From Liolophura sinensis (Eukaryota; Mollusca; Polyplacophora; Chitonida; Chitonidae), in assembly GCF_032854445.1 (NCBI RefSeq), contig NC_088306.1:24711764-24775763 (forward strand): a DNA stretch of 64,000 nt, in the 5' to 3' direction. The position numbers and the translations under genes are program-made. Under the pieces are notes generated by a model. It had not been told where the DNA came from. It saw nothing but the letters and a program-made list of their open reading frames with translations, and did not search any database. How positions within the stretch are numbered: the first letter of the stretch is position 1; every line of letters begins with the position of its first letter. This document shows positions 23,510 to 34,880 of the stretch, in pieces.

Positions 23510-23745
23510 ACAGGTTTTCTACGGAATCCGTGCAGTAAGTAATGGCTCTCCGTCGTCATACAGTATAGACGCGGGTCTCTAGATGATTGGCCAACAACCT
23601 ACATCCGTGCAGCAGATCGATCGGGACTAAATAAATAAATAAATACCGTGAAAACAGAATGACAAATGCGAGAGTCATGTTTTATTCTCCTGCCTTTCGT
23701 TTTGCATTGAAACATCGTAAACATCCGTGACACTTTGTTAAGGCA
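23510..23745 (-). repeat. Repeat family R4, copy 2, with conserved small ORF
   Basis: Inverse copy of the block at 6188. The small frame runs from the ATG at 23678 to a TGA at 23556-23558 (40 residues) and begins MTLAFVILFSRYLFIY. It keeps the hydrophobic start of the other two copies but reads past their shared stop position. Confidence 0.6.
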
Positions 23746-24028
23746 TGGGTGGAGATCAAGAAACGAAACACCATTCTTCCCATCATATTTGAGAACTGTA
23801 AAGGTAGGGAGCTTGCGCGGGATACGTTATATATTAGCACCCACGTATATTGCACTGAAGATAATCTTTAAGATAACTGTGTTTAAAAATAGATGTCGAA
23901 ATCCCTCGTTGAAATGAATTATATAATCCGTTCAGTATTCTAGTATTCATACAAATGCGTTGGTGCAGCCTATTGCATTGAGCGAACTAGATTGACTTGA
24001 GTCCATTGTTAGCAGTCCACCAATCATC

Positions 24029-24172
24029 TGGGCCCAGTTTCACAAAGCGGCATACGACATTTTTTATCGTACATTTGTCGTACAATATTTTTGCACGTCG
24101 CTATTTCCATATCAGTGCCCTATATGTGCGATTATCGTACATATGAAACATTCTTTGTGAAATTGGGACTTG
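24029..24172. mobile_element. Short MITE with tgggcccagtttcacaaag ends
   Basis: The left end tgggcccagtttcacaaag and the right end ctttgtgaaattgggactt are imperfect inverse complements. The interior contains repeated cgtacat/tgtcgtac words. This is a common style of small non-autonomous DNA element in invertebrate genomes. Confidence 0.6.
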
Positions 24173-24589
24173 ACGTTTGGGACTTTATACTACGTTATGT
24201 CCCCGCTGCCATATGGCGTCAGAGAATTGTCAGTTACCTGGATAGGTGCTGTGAAATCCCTTGGTCTCTGTTCAATTTCCTGCACCCATTAAGTAACACC
24301 ATGGTGATATATGTGAAATATTCTTGAGTACTACATAACGCACCAACCAAATGAATACATCAAAAACAAATGCACTTCAAGCTGCTTTGTACTTGCATTA
24401 TAAGGTGACATTTTGTGCCATGACGCATTGCTTCTTAGTATTTTATTGGTGACATCAATATATATCACCGGTTTTCTGCTGCAGGCAGGACTTAACAAGT
24501 TCATTGTTAATAACAATTTTATGTGCATTAGGCTAGTCAGACAATGAAAAGGATTTGCGTCTTTGTAATTAATGACTTGCAGTATAGAG

Positions 24590-24890
24590 AGTAAAACCAG
24601 AGCAGTGATGATGGTGTGATTATTGGCAAATAGTCAAACGTAACCGGTGAAGTGAAATACGCCCCCTTGTAAATTTATCTCAGTTAGGGCTTTATTCTAA
24701 CTTTTCATGTAAGTGCTTAAAACGTAGGAGCCCCTTAAGACTTTGGATTGAGCAGAATGAGGTAAAAATATCCAGTGATGTAAACTGCAACTGAGTACAT
24801 GTCACTGGTCTACAAATAATCAAAATACTGTGTTGTCATCACATTTAAGGTGCAATAACATTAAAACAAATCCGTTTACACGACACAGGT
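24590..24890 (-). repeat. Repeat family R1, copy 3
   Basis: The minus strand shows gttagaataaagccctaac, ccggttacg, actatttgccaataatcac and ctgctctggttttac, as in the other R1 copies. Confidence 0.6.
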
Positions 24891-26179
24891 GTACAGTTAT
24901 TGCCCTCAGGTGTGCAAAAATACGTAATAATTGGAAAGCGAGATACTTATGTAAGCATTACCAGTAAGTGGGATCTCGCAAAGACAAAATTTTAATCACA
25001 CAGATATGAAATCTAAATCTGTGTATGAGATATAGTTTCAGTTTTGACATTGGGAATTGTACTTACTTGGATAGCAATATCCCGAAGGTCCTGCATATTG
25101 TGTTCATATATTCCACCTTTTTGTATTCGTTAGGCCCTGTGTGTTTTGTGACGATTTTAAATAACGCCTTAGGTTTTTACTGCATAGGCTAGCCTTCCGT
25201 GGATATTCCATCAAACACCTTCACTTTTCACTGTTTCTTAAATTTTATAATGAGTACAGTTCTTCTGAAAGTATAAAATATGGACGAAGGTGCCCGAAAT
25301 GTTAATCTGCGTCTTAATCCTTGGTAAAATCTGTTATATACAACCTGTGAAGCGTCGTACAGATCTTTAAGTTATGCGGACACAATTTACATTTTGTAAA
25401 AGCGACATTTGAATGCCATCCCTCCTGAATGACAATTTAAACCACGAAGTTATTTTGATACAGTTTTACATAAAATGTAACACACAATTTGAAGTCTACA
25501 CCAAACGAAGTAGCGTTAATTCTAAGTGAGATATTATCATTACATGGATAGTTGCGTGGGTAACTTTATATAGTTTTGTGGTTTGCCTCTTCGCAAGTTT
25601 ACATTTAACTGATATTGTTGATGATATTCCAAAACCATTCTAGTTTTGCTCCTAACATTGTTGGCCGATGTGGATTACAGTCCGGAAATAGAATAAAGGC
25701 TTACCCTGATATTTTTGTTTATTTAACCAATGAAAGCAAGACATTTAGAACGTATTCAGCAAAGGCAACAATTTCACCAATATGTCACAACACCTGCCTG
25801 TTCCAGCTGGTAAACTGCTTAGACTACAGTCCATATGGAAGATGTAAAGAGTTTTCTAAAGGAATAGATACCGTTATAACGCCACGATAACGCACTACAG
25901 AGGAAACCTGTAACCGACTGCTCTCTTAACATGTATGCGGCAGCTTCCTGTCATGTAACGAGTAGCTGAACTTAACTGTGCTTCTGCGCTGTTAACTAAC
26001 GCTTGTTATCTAATGAATGTGAAACATACGGTCTAAACGATGCTTCTGCTTTATTGGAAAATTCATTTTGTCGACTTATAATGAATTTAACATATTTATA
26101 TTATTAGATGAGAATGAAACCTAACTTTTCTGAAGTTATATTGATTTTTAAAATGTAGGCCAAGGGGTATCTTCGGCAT
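24891..26179. other. No gene seen
   Basis: A 91-codon frame at 25615-25890 has cysteines (PICHNTCLFQLVNC, YGRCKEF) and is not in a repeat I recognised. No domain or clear exon boundary could be assigned. Confidence 0.3.
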
Positions 26180-26510
26180 GGTTATATTAGAAAATTGTAA
26201 GCAATCAGGGTAAGAGGCCATCACTCAAAACAACATAGAATATTTATAAGATTACCACGCAGTTCTTACCACTTTATCCATTAGAAAACTGCGTGCTTAG
26301 CATTCAGCGCTCTGTAGGAAACCGGTCTCTAGAAGTAATTATCTTGTAAATAAATGATACAGGCAATACATGCAAGGTCTAATGGGAAACGCACGACTAT
26401 TTATTTTATGACAAAAAAAATTCGGGCACTCCGCTATTAGTGCAAGAAAATGAGATGCGTCTACAAACATCCTCTGAGTGACTTAAAGCTGTAAACAGGC
26501 TGTCTGTTGT
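26180..26510 (+). repeat. Repeat family R2, copy 3 (3' part)
   Basis: Begins near attgtaagcaatcagggtaa, then aagaggccatcactcaaa, gaaaactgcgtgcttagc, gtaaataaatgat and agctgtaaacaggc. The upstream half of R2 is missing. Confidence 0.65.
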
Positions 26511-26959
26511 ACACGAATGGTAAAACAGGAGTGCGTACATTTCAGGGCTGAAAGAAACCATTCAAATCACTGGTGTTCTGTCTAAATACAGTTATCAGAC
26601 AGTTGAAGATACACCATAAAATGAAATAACATGGCGTTAACATCCCTGCGTCTTTGCTTTACTTTATATAGCCTGTTTCCAAAACATGGAAATCGGTGTT
26701 TTTGTGAAATCTGAAAAACAATTATTTTCATTTTAAGAAAGACTGCAATCAAAAAATTAGTAAATATTTTCTACGATTTTAATAGATTTCTAATCCATGG
26801 AATCCAACTGAAGAAATATATCAGACAATGACAGTACAGGCCCTGTCGACTGGGTGAAGGTGGACTTCTGGAGGTAAAAGGCCTACACGGTGGAGAAGTC
26901 CGTTTCCAGGATGAAAGCCTCCAGTATGGGTTGCATATAGACTGGTGCACACTCAAACT

Positions 26960-27440
26960 TCGATCTTGTAGCATCGGTCGAATGTCAAATAGCCGTGGCA
27001 GAGAGAAATTCCTTTTTGTCTAAATTCCTCTAACCGACACTATTAGTTGTACGTTACTTCTAGATCTTCTCAGACAGATCCAGTTCCTATCCCCGTTTCC
27101 AATTGTCCTAACAAGCTGTTCTGTTTGAGCATCTGCTCAGGTGACCCGTTTCATTATAGAAAGCAGAATTGTCGCGGCGATCAAACCAGCAGACTTGTCT
27201 GCAACTAAGGAACGTGTGATAGGCCCCCACAGCTTATACAGGAAATGGGCTTGATGAACGGCACCAAGTAAATCAATAGCGGTAAATATCATTGTGTCTA
27301 AACTTTGCTCTGTAGCCAGGTGGCCTGGTTCAACGCCTGTGACTGTCCCTGGGCGCTGTGTGATGAATGTGTACGTAAGACAGGACAAAGATCAAGACTG
27401 GTCCGTTTATCTACCAAATGCAAGACGAATAAATAAAGAG
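26960..27440 (+). repeat. Repeat family R3, copy 3
   Basis: Has the terminal frame open from GTT at 27053 to TAA at 27206-27208. It reads VSNCPNKLFCLSICSG and then DPFHYRKQNCRGDQTSRLVC, with five cysteines in all. The TAA is followed by the shared gtgataggc and gtctaaacttt tail and an aataaataaag end near 27429. A TAG lies nine bases upstream of the GTT in this copy. Confidence 0.65.
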
Positions 27441-28181
27441 TTAGGAATACAAGCATAGAGTAAAATCATAGAAAATACCTTTGTTATATTGTTCGAATCG
27501 ACTTGCCTCTATTACGTGGTTTTATAGTCAGGTTTTTTAATGACTTCTGGTTCTCGTTTGGTAATTACGAAGTGTCGATCATCCCTGGAAATGGACAATT
27601 CTTTCAGAAGAAATCTGCGTTTTCAGCTAGGAACACTTTATTGAGGTTACAGCACACGGGCAACATTTGTTGTCAAAAATGAGATTTCTTGATCTCGAAA
27701 AGAAGAATTATGCCATATGTATTCGTGTGTGTGTGACACAGGAAAAGTAGATCTAAAGACTGAGAGACAATTTGGATACAGAATTCGCTCAGTTGGGTGG
27801 TCTGGGTCGTTTTCGATTGTTGTTGTTTATAATAAACACTTACTACCTTACGGAGTAATTTGGACGAGATCAGTGTCCACTTTTTGATACCTAACAAGCC
27901 GTCACACGTATTACCAGGTGAAATCCGACTTGTCAATTTACCTTACCATGGTCTTAGTAGAATTTAGTAAAACACATTGCATTCATGATGAAGCTAAAAC
28001 TAACAATGAAAGAAGTACATCTTTATAAGGATGTCATTGAAACTTACTTTTTGTTTAATATCTTGCACGTTTTGTGTTTTGTTGTTTCAAACATGTGTGG
28101 GATGAACTATTCCAAATATCACATAGTGTATCGAAATATTTACATGTATTCCTTCAAGACCACACCATCACTTCTGATCTT
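27441..28181. other. No gene seen
   Basis: Frames at 27673-27936 and 27985-28221 have no known domain, and the second runs into the SINE head. Confidence 0.35.
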
Positions 28182-28193
28182 TCACACCATAAT

Positions 28194-28469
28194 TAGGGGC
28201 CTCCGTGGCTCAGTTTGTTAGCGCGCTAGCGCAACGTAATGGCCCAGGAGTCTCTCACCAATGCGGTCGCTGTGAGTTCAAGTCCAGCTCATGCTGGCTT
28301 CCTCTCCGGCCATAAGTGGGAAGGTCTTCCAGCAACCTGCGGATAGTCGTGGGTTTCCCCCGGGCTGTGCCCGATTTCCTCTCACCATAATGCTGGCCGC
28401 CGTCGTATAAGTGAAATATTCTTGAGTACGGCGTAAAACACAATTCAAATAAATAAATAAGTAAATAAA
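28194..28469 (+). mobile_element. Full-length tRNA-derived SINE (Meta-SINE type) with perfect target duplication
   Basis: The head ggggcctccgtggctcagtt has a good A box, and tgtgagttcaagtcc a good B box. The conserved core follows (gctggcttcctctccggcc, gtgggtttcccccgggct, accataatgctggcc). The tail is ttgagtacggcgtaaaacac plus (aaat)n. It is flanked by the perfect 12-bp duplication tcacaccataat (28182-28193 and 28470-28481). The intact duplication suggests a fairly recent insertion. Confidence 0.95.
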
Positions 28470-28600
28470 TCACACCATAATAATATTCCAGTTAATTTTT
28501 AAAATATGCCTAGGCTGTTTAGATTCTCCATGGGATTTCTCATTTTTCCCCCATTTTTGTTCACTACGTTCATAGGCGTTAATTAAATTAAACTCAACGT

Positions 28601-29368
28601 CTTTCGGCCTGTGTTTCTGATATTTGGATGCACTTTCGGCCTGTGTTTCTGATATTTGGATGCACTTTCGGCCCGTGTTTCTGATATTTGGATGCACTTT
28701 CGGCCTGTGTTTCTGATATTTGGATGCACTTTCGGCCCGTGTTTCTGATATTTGGATGCACTTTCGGCCTGTGTTTCTGATATTTGGATGCACTTTCGGC
28801 CCGTGTTTCTGATATTTGGATGCACTTTCGGCCTGTGTTTCTGATATTTGGATGCACTTTCGGCCTGTGTTTCTGATATTTGGATGCACTTTCGGCCTGT
28901 GTTTCTGATATTTGGATGCACTTTCGGCCCGTGTTTCTGATATTTGGATGCACTTTCGGCCCGTGTTTCTGATATTTGGATGCACTTTCGGCCTGTGTTT
29001 CTGATATTTGGATGCACTTTCGGCCTGTGTTTCTGATATTTGGATGCACTTTCGGCCCGTGTTTCTGATATTTGGATGCACTTTCGGCCCGTGTTTCTGA
29101 TATTTGGATGCACTTTCGGCCTGTGTTTCTGATATTTGGATGCACTTTCGGCCTGTGTTTCTGATATTTGGATGCACTTTCGGCCTGTGTTTCTGATATT
29201 TGGATGCACTTTCGGCCCGTGTTTCTGATATTTGGATGCACTTTCGGCCCGTGTTTCTGATATTTGGATGCACTTTCGGCCTGTGTTTCTGATATTTGGA
29301 AGCACTTTCGGCCTGTGTTTCTGATATTTGGATGCACTTTCGGCCTGTGTTTCTGATATTTGGATGCA
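28601..29368. repeat. 32-bp minisatellite, 24 copies
   Basis: Exactly 24 head-to-tail copies of a 32-bp unit (ctttcggcctgtgtttctga followed by tatttggatgca). The array is almost free of indels. The main variation is a C/T at the tenth base (ggcct or ggccc); one unit has gaagca for gatgca. In order, the copies read T T C T C T C T T T C C T T C C T T T C C T T T. Since 32 is not a multiple of three and no unit frame has a stop, all three minus-strand frames are open. The three long overlapping frames here (up to 299 codons) are therefore a by-product. Confidence 0.97.
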
Positions 29369-29537
29369 TCTATTTTAGACTATCCTGTTTATAACGAGTA
29401 ACATTTTCGAAAGTATACTTTGAGTGTCACAAAACATATATACATATATATTAATAATATTTTAAAATCACAATATTTAGATTTAAGAATTATTCATTTT
29501 GTCTTCTTGGGGAACACACCGAAGTACCAGTCTATAA

Positions 29538-29540
<3 letters not shown>

Positions 29541-29582
<42 letters not shown>

Positions 29583-29624
29583 CAATCACAATATATATAT
29601 ACATATATATACATATATACAATC

Positions 29625-29680
<56 letters not shown>
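29541..29680. repeat. (TA)n microsatellite
   Basis: A long (ta)n run broken by two acaatcacaata interruptions. Confidence 0.95.
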
Positions 29681-29684
<4 letters not shown>

Positions 29685-30344
29685 ACACCCCCTAAATACA
29701 GGGTACTCTACATGTACCGAGAAGATATAGGGTGGTCATATCTCCATGGCTGTACTGTTCTTCAATCAGTCTACATACGTACACCACTGATAAAAATGAC
29801 CCTAAGAGAAAGACGAGGACTGCCGCCTAATGTACACATTTCCATTTAGGGTCAGTGTTGCACTAAGATACACTGGGAATATTTATGTAATTCTTGTAAG
29901 CGTCACGAGAGAGAATATACACTGTTAGAATTTCTAGTAAACGTTCATCGAGTACTGTATATGTTTTACACACACTGTAAATCGGATACAGCCTGGTCGC
30001 ACCTTTTTAGCAGTGTACAGTGGTTTCCACAACACAACTGAAATAAGCACACCGATGCACTAATCTGATGAAGTCGATGAACTAATGACTGGTCAGGACA
30101 CAGGCTCGATTCTAGCCCTCGATTACATGTGGCTGGCAGTGCTACTCACACTGTCAAAAAGTCTAATGACTAGATTTTAGAACAACAAACCTGTGCTTCT
30201 GTTTCCTCATTTAAAGCGTGTTGCTCATTCAATGTACATTAAACTGTCTAAAATAAGGCCTTCTTATTTCTTTCAACTCTTTTAGTTCATCTTCATGGAT
30301 TTATACTATAGCAATGGATGGCCATAAATCACGACTTTCTTATG
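29681..30344. other. No gene seen
   Basis: No long frame, exon or recognised repeat. Confidence 0.4.
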
Positions 30345-30720
30345 GTGATTTATTTCTAAAATATCTCGTTTCCTGTTCACATGTCATTATAGTTAAATGC
30401 AGTAAATTGTAAGCAATCAGGATAAGAAGATATCACTCAAACGGTAATAAAATATGTATAGATTCCCCAAGAGTTCTTGTCACTTTATCTAGTACATGCT
30501 TGCCGTGTCATGACCTGGCATGTATTTCTAACGAGAAAAAGAAGGCTATCTACAAATAATGATCTTCTGACTTTATAATGAAGCCTAAACATGCCATGTT
30601 TTGCCAGTAGCTTAACGCTGTGTAGGTGTGCTAAGAAACTATACCGCTTCGCGTCAAGAAAGGTTTTATGCACAACATTAATAAATAAAAAATTGCCAGC
30701 GACAGTTTCATGTAGAAAAC
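30345..30720 (+). repeat. Repeat family R2, copy 4
   Basis: Contains gatttatttctaaaatatc, then gtaagcaatcaggataagaa, tatcactcaaac and the later words of the family. The splice-donor-like GGTAAGA has become GATAAGA here. Confidence 0.55.
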
Positions 30721-31669
30721 GATTTGTGTGAAAGAGCTCATTGGTTGATGTTTTGTTGGTAAAGCAGGAGCCGGTCTTACTGTGAGATCCTCATCTGAAA
30801 TTCCACTCAGAAAAAGGAAAGGACAAAATAAATGATCTCTGATGATTCTAAAGCTTGGTGATCCGTGTCAAAGTGTTCCCCCTTGGTCCGTAAATTAGTT
30901 CCCTGACTTTGCTGTTTGCATATTGCTAAATATAACCAGAGTACATTTTATTCGATTTAAGAATTAAGGTCACTCTTTTATAACTTTTTTGGAAAACACT
31001 TTGATACCGGTTTCCGTTAAAAGTTGTAGATACTGCCGCCGAGACAGACAAGCCAGACGGCAATGCATGGGAGCAACACTGTCACGTAGTGAACACGTTT
31101 GTCTAAGCAAACGTGTGCGCTATTGTTATTCAACTCGAAATCCCGACATTTCACCTATAACTACATTTCAGAAGAGCAAAATTGAATCATTAAATAAATC
31201 TATTATTTGTTATACAAAGAGGACAAAGTCATATTTAGCCTTTGTTTACAGATACTTGACAAAGTATGAACGTGTTTCTGCTCCTTGCGAGTGGACACAT
31301 GGACACATCTAGAAACCATTGATGCAAAATTGTTCAGCACATTCATTCACGAGTTTCGTAGGGATGGCGCACGTGTATTGGTTGATAGAATAATGCAAGG
31401 TTGCACGCAACGTACACTGAACGGGTAAACGGCGTCAAACCATACGTTCTGCACATGTTAATGAAGGTATAATAGCATAGCGTTAGGGAGAAAAAATGTT
31501 AGGTTTGCTTGTCCTGAGATTAACAAATGTTAATTAACCAGTTAAATGGACCCCAGTATACACGTTTGCGTTATTCCGGTTATATACCTAAAATGTCTCG
31601 CATTTTTCAATCTTCTCTTAGGATGATGAAGCTATATTTCCTATTGCCATTTACTTCTCGAAAGAGTGC
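30721..31669. other. No gene seen
   Basis: A 107-codon frame at 30989-31312 has six cysteines but no recognised domain or splice context. A second frame at 31527-31712 runs into the next R2 copy. Confidence 0.3.
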
Positions 31670-31900
31670 ATTAATTTTTTTAGCAATCAGGATAAGAGGG
31701 CATATCTTGTAAAGAAATTGAATATTTATAGGGATTCCTCGAAAGCTCTTACACTTTATTCATTAGAAAACTGCGTGCTTAGCGTTCAGTTTTTTGTATT
31801 GTACGCTTAAGAAAACAGCTGTCTAGAAATATTTGTCCGGTTAAATAACGATGAAGTCAATGCATGCAAGATTTCTTCGGTAACGCATTGATAATTTTAA
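31670..31900 (+). repeat. Repeat family R2, copy 5 (3' part)
   Basis: Begins tttttagcaatcaggataag, then gaatatttatagggattcc, gaaaactgcgtgcttagcgt and tgcatgcaagatttc, in family order. Confidence 0.6.
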
Positions 31901-32184
31901 CAGAAAAGGGAGGAGTTAAAGTTTAAGTAAATGAAGAACAACTGGACGTTCTCTCTTTTTGAATTGGTTAAACATGTAAAAATGTCATTTTTAATGTAAA
32001 AAGATGACATAAATCAACAAACAAAAAGTTTTCTTTCCTATTACGGATTTTTATAACATACATACAAATATTGTAACTTCTATTCTGATTAACATTAAAG
32101 GATTACGTATGTTTCCCAGTAGGGCGGCGTTAGATACATTCAGAAAATAAACCTGGCTTTAAATAAATAAACCTGTCTTCAAAA

Positions 32185-32480
32185 AAAGCGTGCATCATGG
32201 AGAGACAGACAAGTAATTGGCACCATCCCACGGTACCGTGGATATCTGTATTTCAACAGTATCGTGTGACCATTTGCCAATCTCACACTGTCGTCGCTGC
32301 TCTGGTTTTACTCTCTCTGCTGTACGTATTTAATTACATTTGTTGGTTAACAATGGGATTTTTCTCCGATAATAAAGGCGTATACTATGTTGAATTGTTG
32401 GACGTTTTGTTAAGGACAACCGTGATTTGCAGTTTTCTAGAAAAGAAATAAAGGAAGCAACTCTTGCAAAAAGAATTGGC
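32185..32480 (+). repeat. Repeat family R1, copy 4
   Basis: Shows gtgtgaccatttgccaatct, cacactgtcg, gctctggttttactctctct and gaagcaactcttgc, in family order. Confidence 0.55.
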
Positions 32481-32614
32481 TTCCATCTTATAGTTTCGAA
32501 ACCTAGAAAATAAGATCCACAAACCCGATATCCAAGCGATGAACTGATTATCGGCATGAAAATCCACCTCTGTACCCATTGCAGGTTTACATATTCTGGT
32601 TTATGAAAGAATTT

Positions 32615-32875
32615 GGGACCTCCGTCGCTCAGTTGGTTAGCGCGCTAGCGCAGCGTAATGACCCAGGAGTCTCTCACCAATCCTGTCGATGTGAGTTCAA
32701 GTACAGCTCATGCTGGCTTCCTCTCCCGCCGTAAGTGGGAAGGTCTGGCAGCAACCTGCGGATGGTCGTGGGTTTCCCCCGGGCTCTGCCCGTTTTCCAC
32801 CCACCATAATGCTGGCCGCCGTCGTATAAGTGAAATATTCTTGAGTACGGCGTAAAACACCAATCAAATAAATAA
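32615..32875 (+). mobile_element. Full-length tRNA-derived SINE (Meta-SINE type)
   Basis: Head gggacctccgtcgctcagtt, B box gtgagttcaagtac, full core and aataaa tail. The flanks atgaaagaattt (32603-32614) and atgaaataattt (32876-32887) differ at one base and form the target duplication. Confidence 0.93.
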
Positions 32876-32887
32876 ATGAAATAATTT

Positions 32888-33825
32888 TATTAACATTTAA
32901 AGTAACAAGCCCTGTCCTGCTTGACTTTACGTTAACACTTCGCGTCTCATTTCCACCCCTCAGTCGAAACAAATTTATGGTATTCACCCAACACTGTGCC
33001 TCTGTATACTTGTAGATCTTAGGTATGGTTTCAAATTTATCTGTTGAAACAGACCTGCCTTCAACCAGTATGGACGTCTCAAGCACTGTGGACATTCAAT
33101 AAACTGGTTTAACCTCAAAACCTCTTGTATATACAAAGAAATAGTTTTAACTGAAATATAAGGTGCTGGAAACTTGTACTAGTTTTGAATAAATTGCATT
33201 GTCCAAGTATGAATTCCTGTAAAATTATCTTGTATTTTACAAGATTTGTATCGAGTAGACTCTAATCTCAGGTCTATGGTATAAAGCTAAGAAGAAGGAC
33301 GTAAATAGGTAGCACGGATGTAAATTCGTCGGCCTGCCGGGTTCGTTCAATATCCGCCTAGACGTAGTTTAATTTGAATGTACGGTCATATTGTACCTTG
33401 ACTATCCTTCTCGTCGACTCCATACCAGGTTCATGGCACTCTTGGGCATCGGCGACAATTTCATCAGTTGGACCATCATTAAATGCTTTATCCGTTCGTC
33501 TTCTTTGACGGCGCTGAGGAAATGCCAATATCCCCTAACGCAATAACCTTGACGCTTCCCAAATACCCATGCCTTTGCCTTTCCAACTGGTTCTTAAATG
33601 AAGCATTGTGTGGAGATAGCAAGGACAGGACGTTTAGGTCTCGCTCTCTTTTATGTACAAGGACATACTTGTACATGTAAGTTAACCATTCCTTTGCTGT
33701 TGACACGTGGATATGCCAGAACTAAGATTTTTGACATCTGAAGCATAACAGAATATAACGGAAATAAAATTAAATTGGCACTGTTGGAACTTCTGCTTTT
33801 AAGGATGAGGATAGATAGACTTAGT
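32888..33825. other. No gene seen
   Basis: Overlapping frames on both strands at 33483-33706 show no known domain. Confidence 0.35.
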
Positions 33826-34029
33826 AGAAAGTGCCATAGCGGCTCAATCGTTTAAAGCCTTGTTCTCGCTGAAGCCAAACGAGCTGTCACCAAAAGGTTG
33901 CAGGATCAAAACCAGCTCCTGCTGCAAGTTCGGCAGTGGCTTGAAATCTCACGAAATCTCCATTGCCTTTAGGCCCGACAATCACATAAATTAATAAAAT
34001 GATTATTTAAATAAAATAAGTAAATAAAC
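33826..34029 (+). mobile_element. Diverged tRNA-derived SINE, second type
   Basis: The head gccatagcggctcaatcg resembles an A box and aggttgcaggatcaaaacc a B box. The body aagttcggcagtggcttg differs from the Meta-SINE core. The tail is AT-rich (aagtaaataaac). Confidence 0.5.
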
Positions 34030-34644
34030 AGCGCCATATTACAAAAATCCTGCGCCACGAGACAGGGCCGAAGTAATTTTGAGAGCGACAATAAAAATGG
34101 AGAAAGACAAAATATAACAAACTCTTCTAAAACCGTAGAATTTCCAATAATATCGTTTTCTGTGATTCTCTAGAGATACTATTTATTTGTTGGTAACTGA
34201 AATAATAAATTATTCTCAAAGGGGAGTGTTTTGAGTACGTAATATAAACATAAAAAAATAAAACACGAGCAATAAAATATTTGTAACAGATATCCATTTA
34301 ATGCATGAGCAAATAATAGCGGCGCTGTACTTTTCATTAAATGGGATGTAAAAATAATTTGGATGGTGTTGATGTTTTCCTCATGACAATGGCAGCACGT
34401 CGCCTAAAAGAACCGTATGACTGGGAAATTATCTACCACATTGTACAACTGCTTTACTGTAAAATGATCTAGGCTTACAGTAAAATTCCACTCGACTTAA
34501 ACCAGTGAGAATATGCTCGAATCCAGCTATTGATGGTTTGCTTGCGACAAGGAGACAAGTTCTTTAGTCCTAAGTCATTTAGATGTCAATACTCATAACC
34601 GCTGCCAAAAACAAGGTGTTAATATGACTAGCCCTACAAAAGGA

Positions 34645-34880
34645 AGCCTCCCCGGGCCGATGATTAATTAGCTTACTGAGAAGGCTCTCGTTGTGAGTTG
34701 AAGTCCAGTTCGTGCCGACTTCCTCTCCAATCTTACGTTGGAAAGTCTGCCAGCAACTTGCTGGACTCTGTCCGGTTTACTCTCTCAATAATTTTGACTG
34801 CTCTTATAAATATAAGTAACTATAGGTAAAAAATATGCTTGAGTACGTTATAAAACTACAATTAAATAAAATGAATAAAT
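34645..34880 (+). mobile_element. Degenerate Meta-SINE copy
   Basis: Recognisable by gttgaagtccagttcgtgcc, cttcctctccaa, gtctgccagcaac, ctctgtccggtttac and a gcttgagtacgttataaaac tail. The copy has many substitutions, so it is an old insertion. Confidence 0.8.

Noticed and set aside
28196-28280. tRNA gene
   Set aside because: A and B boxes are present, but the sequence runs on into the SINE core and tail with a target duplication, so it is a SINE head. No cloverleaf with a proper acceptor stem was found.
28601-29368. CRISPR array
   Set aside because: The units are contiguous with no unique spacers, and the context is eukaryotic.
28470-29369. Three long overlapping minus-strand frames of 240-299 codons
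   Set aside because: They are the three phases of one 32-bp minisatellite, with no start context, signal or domain.
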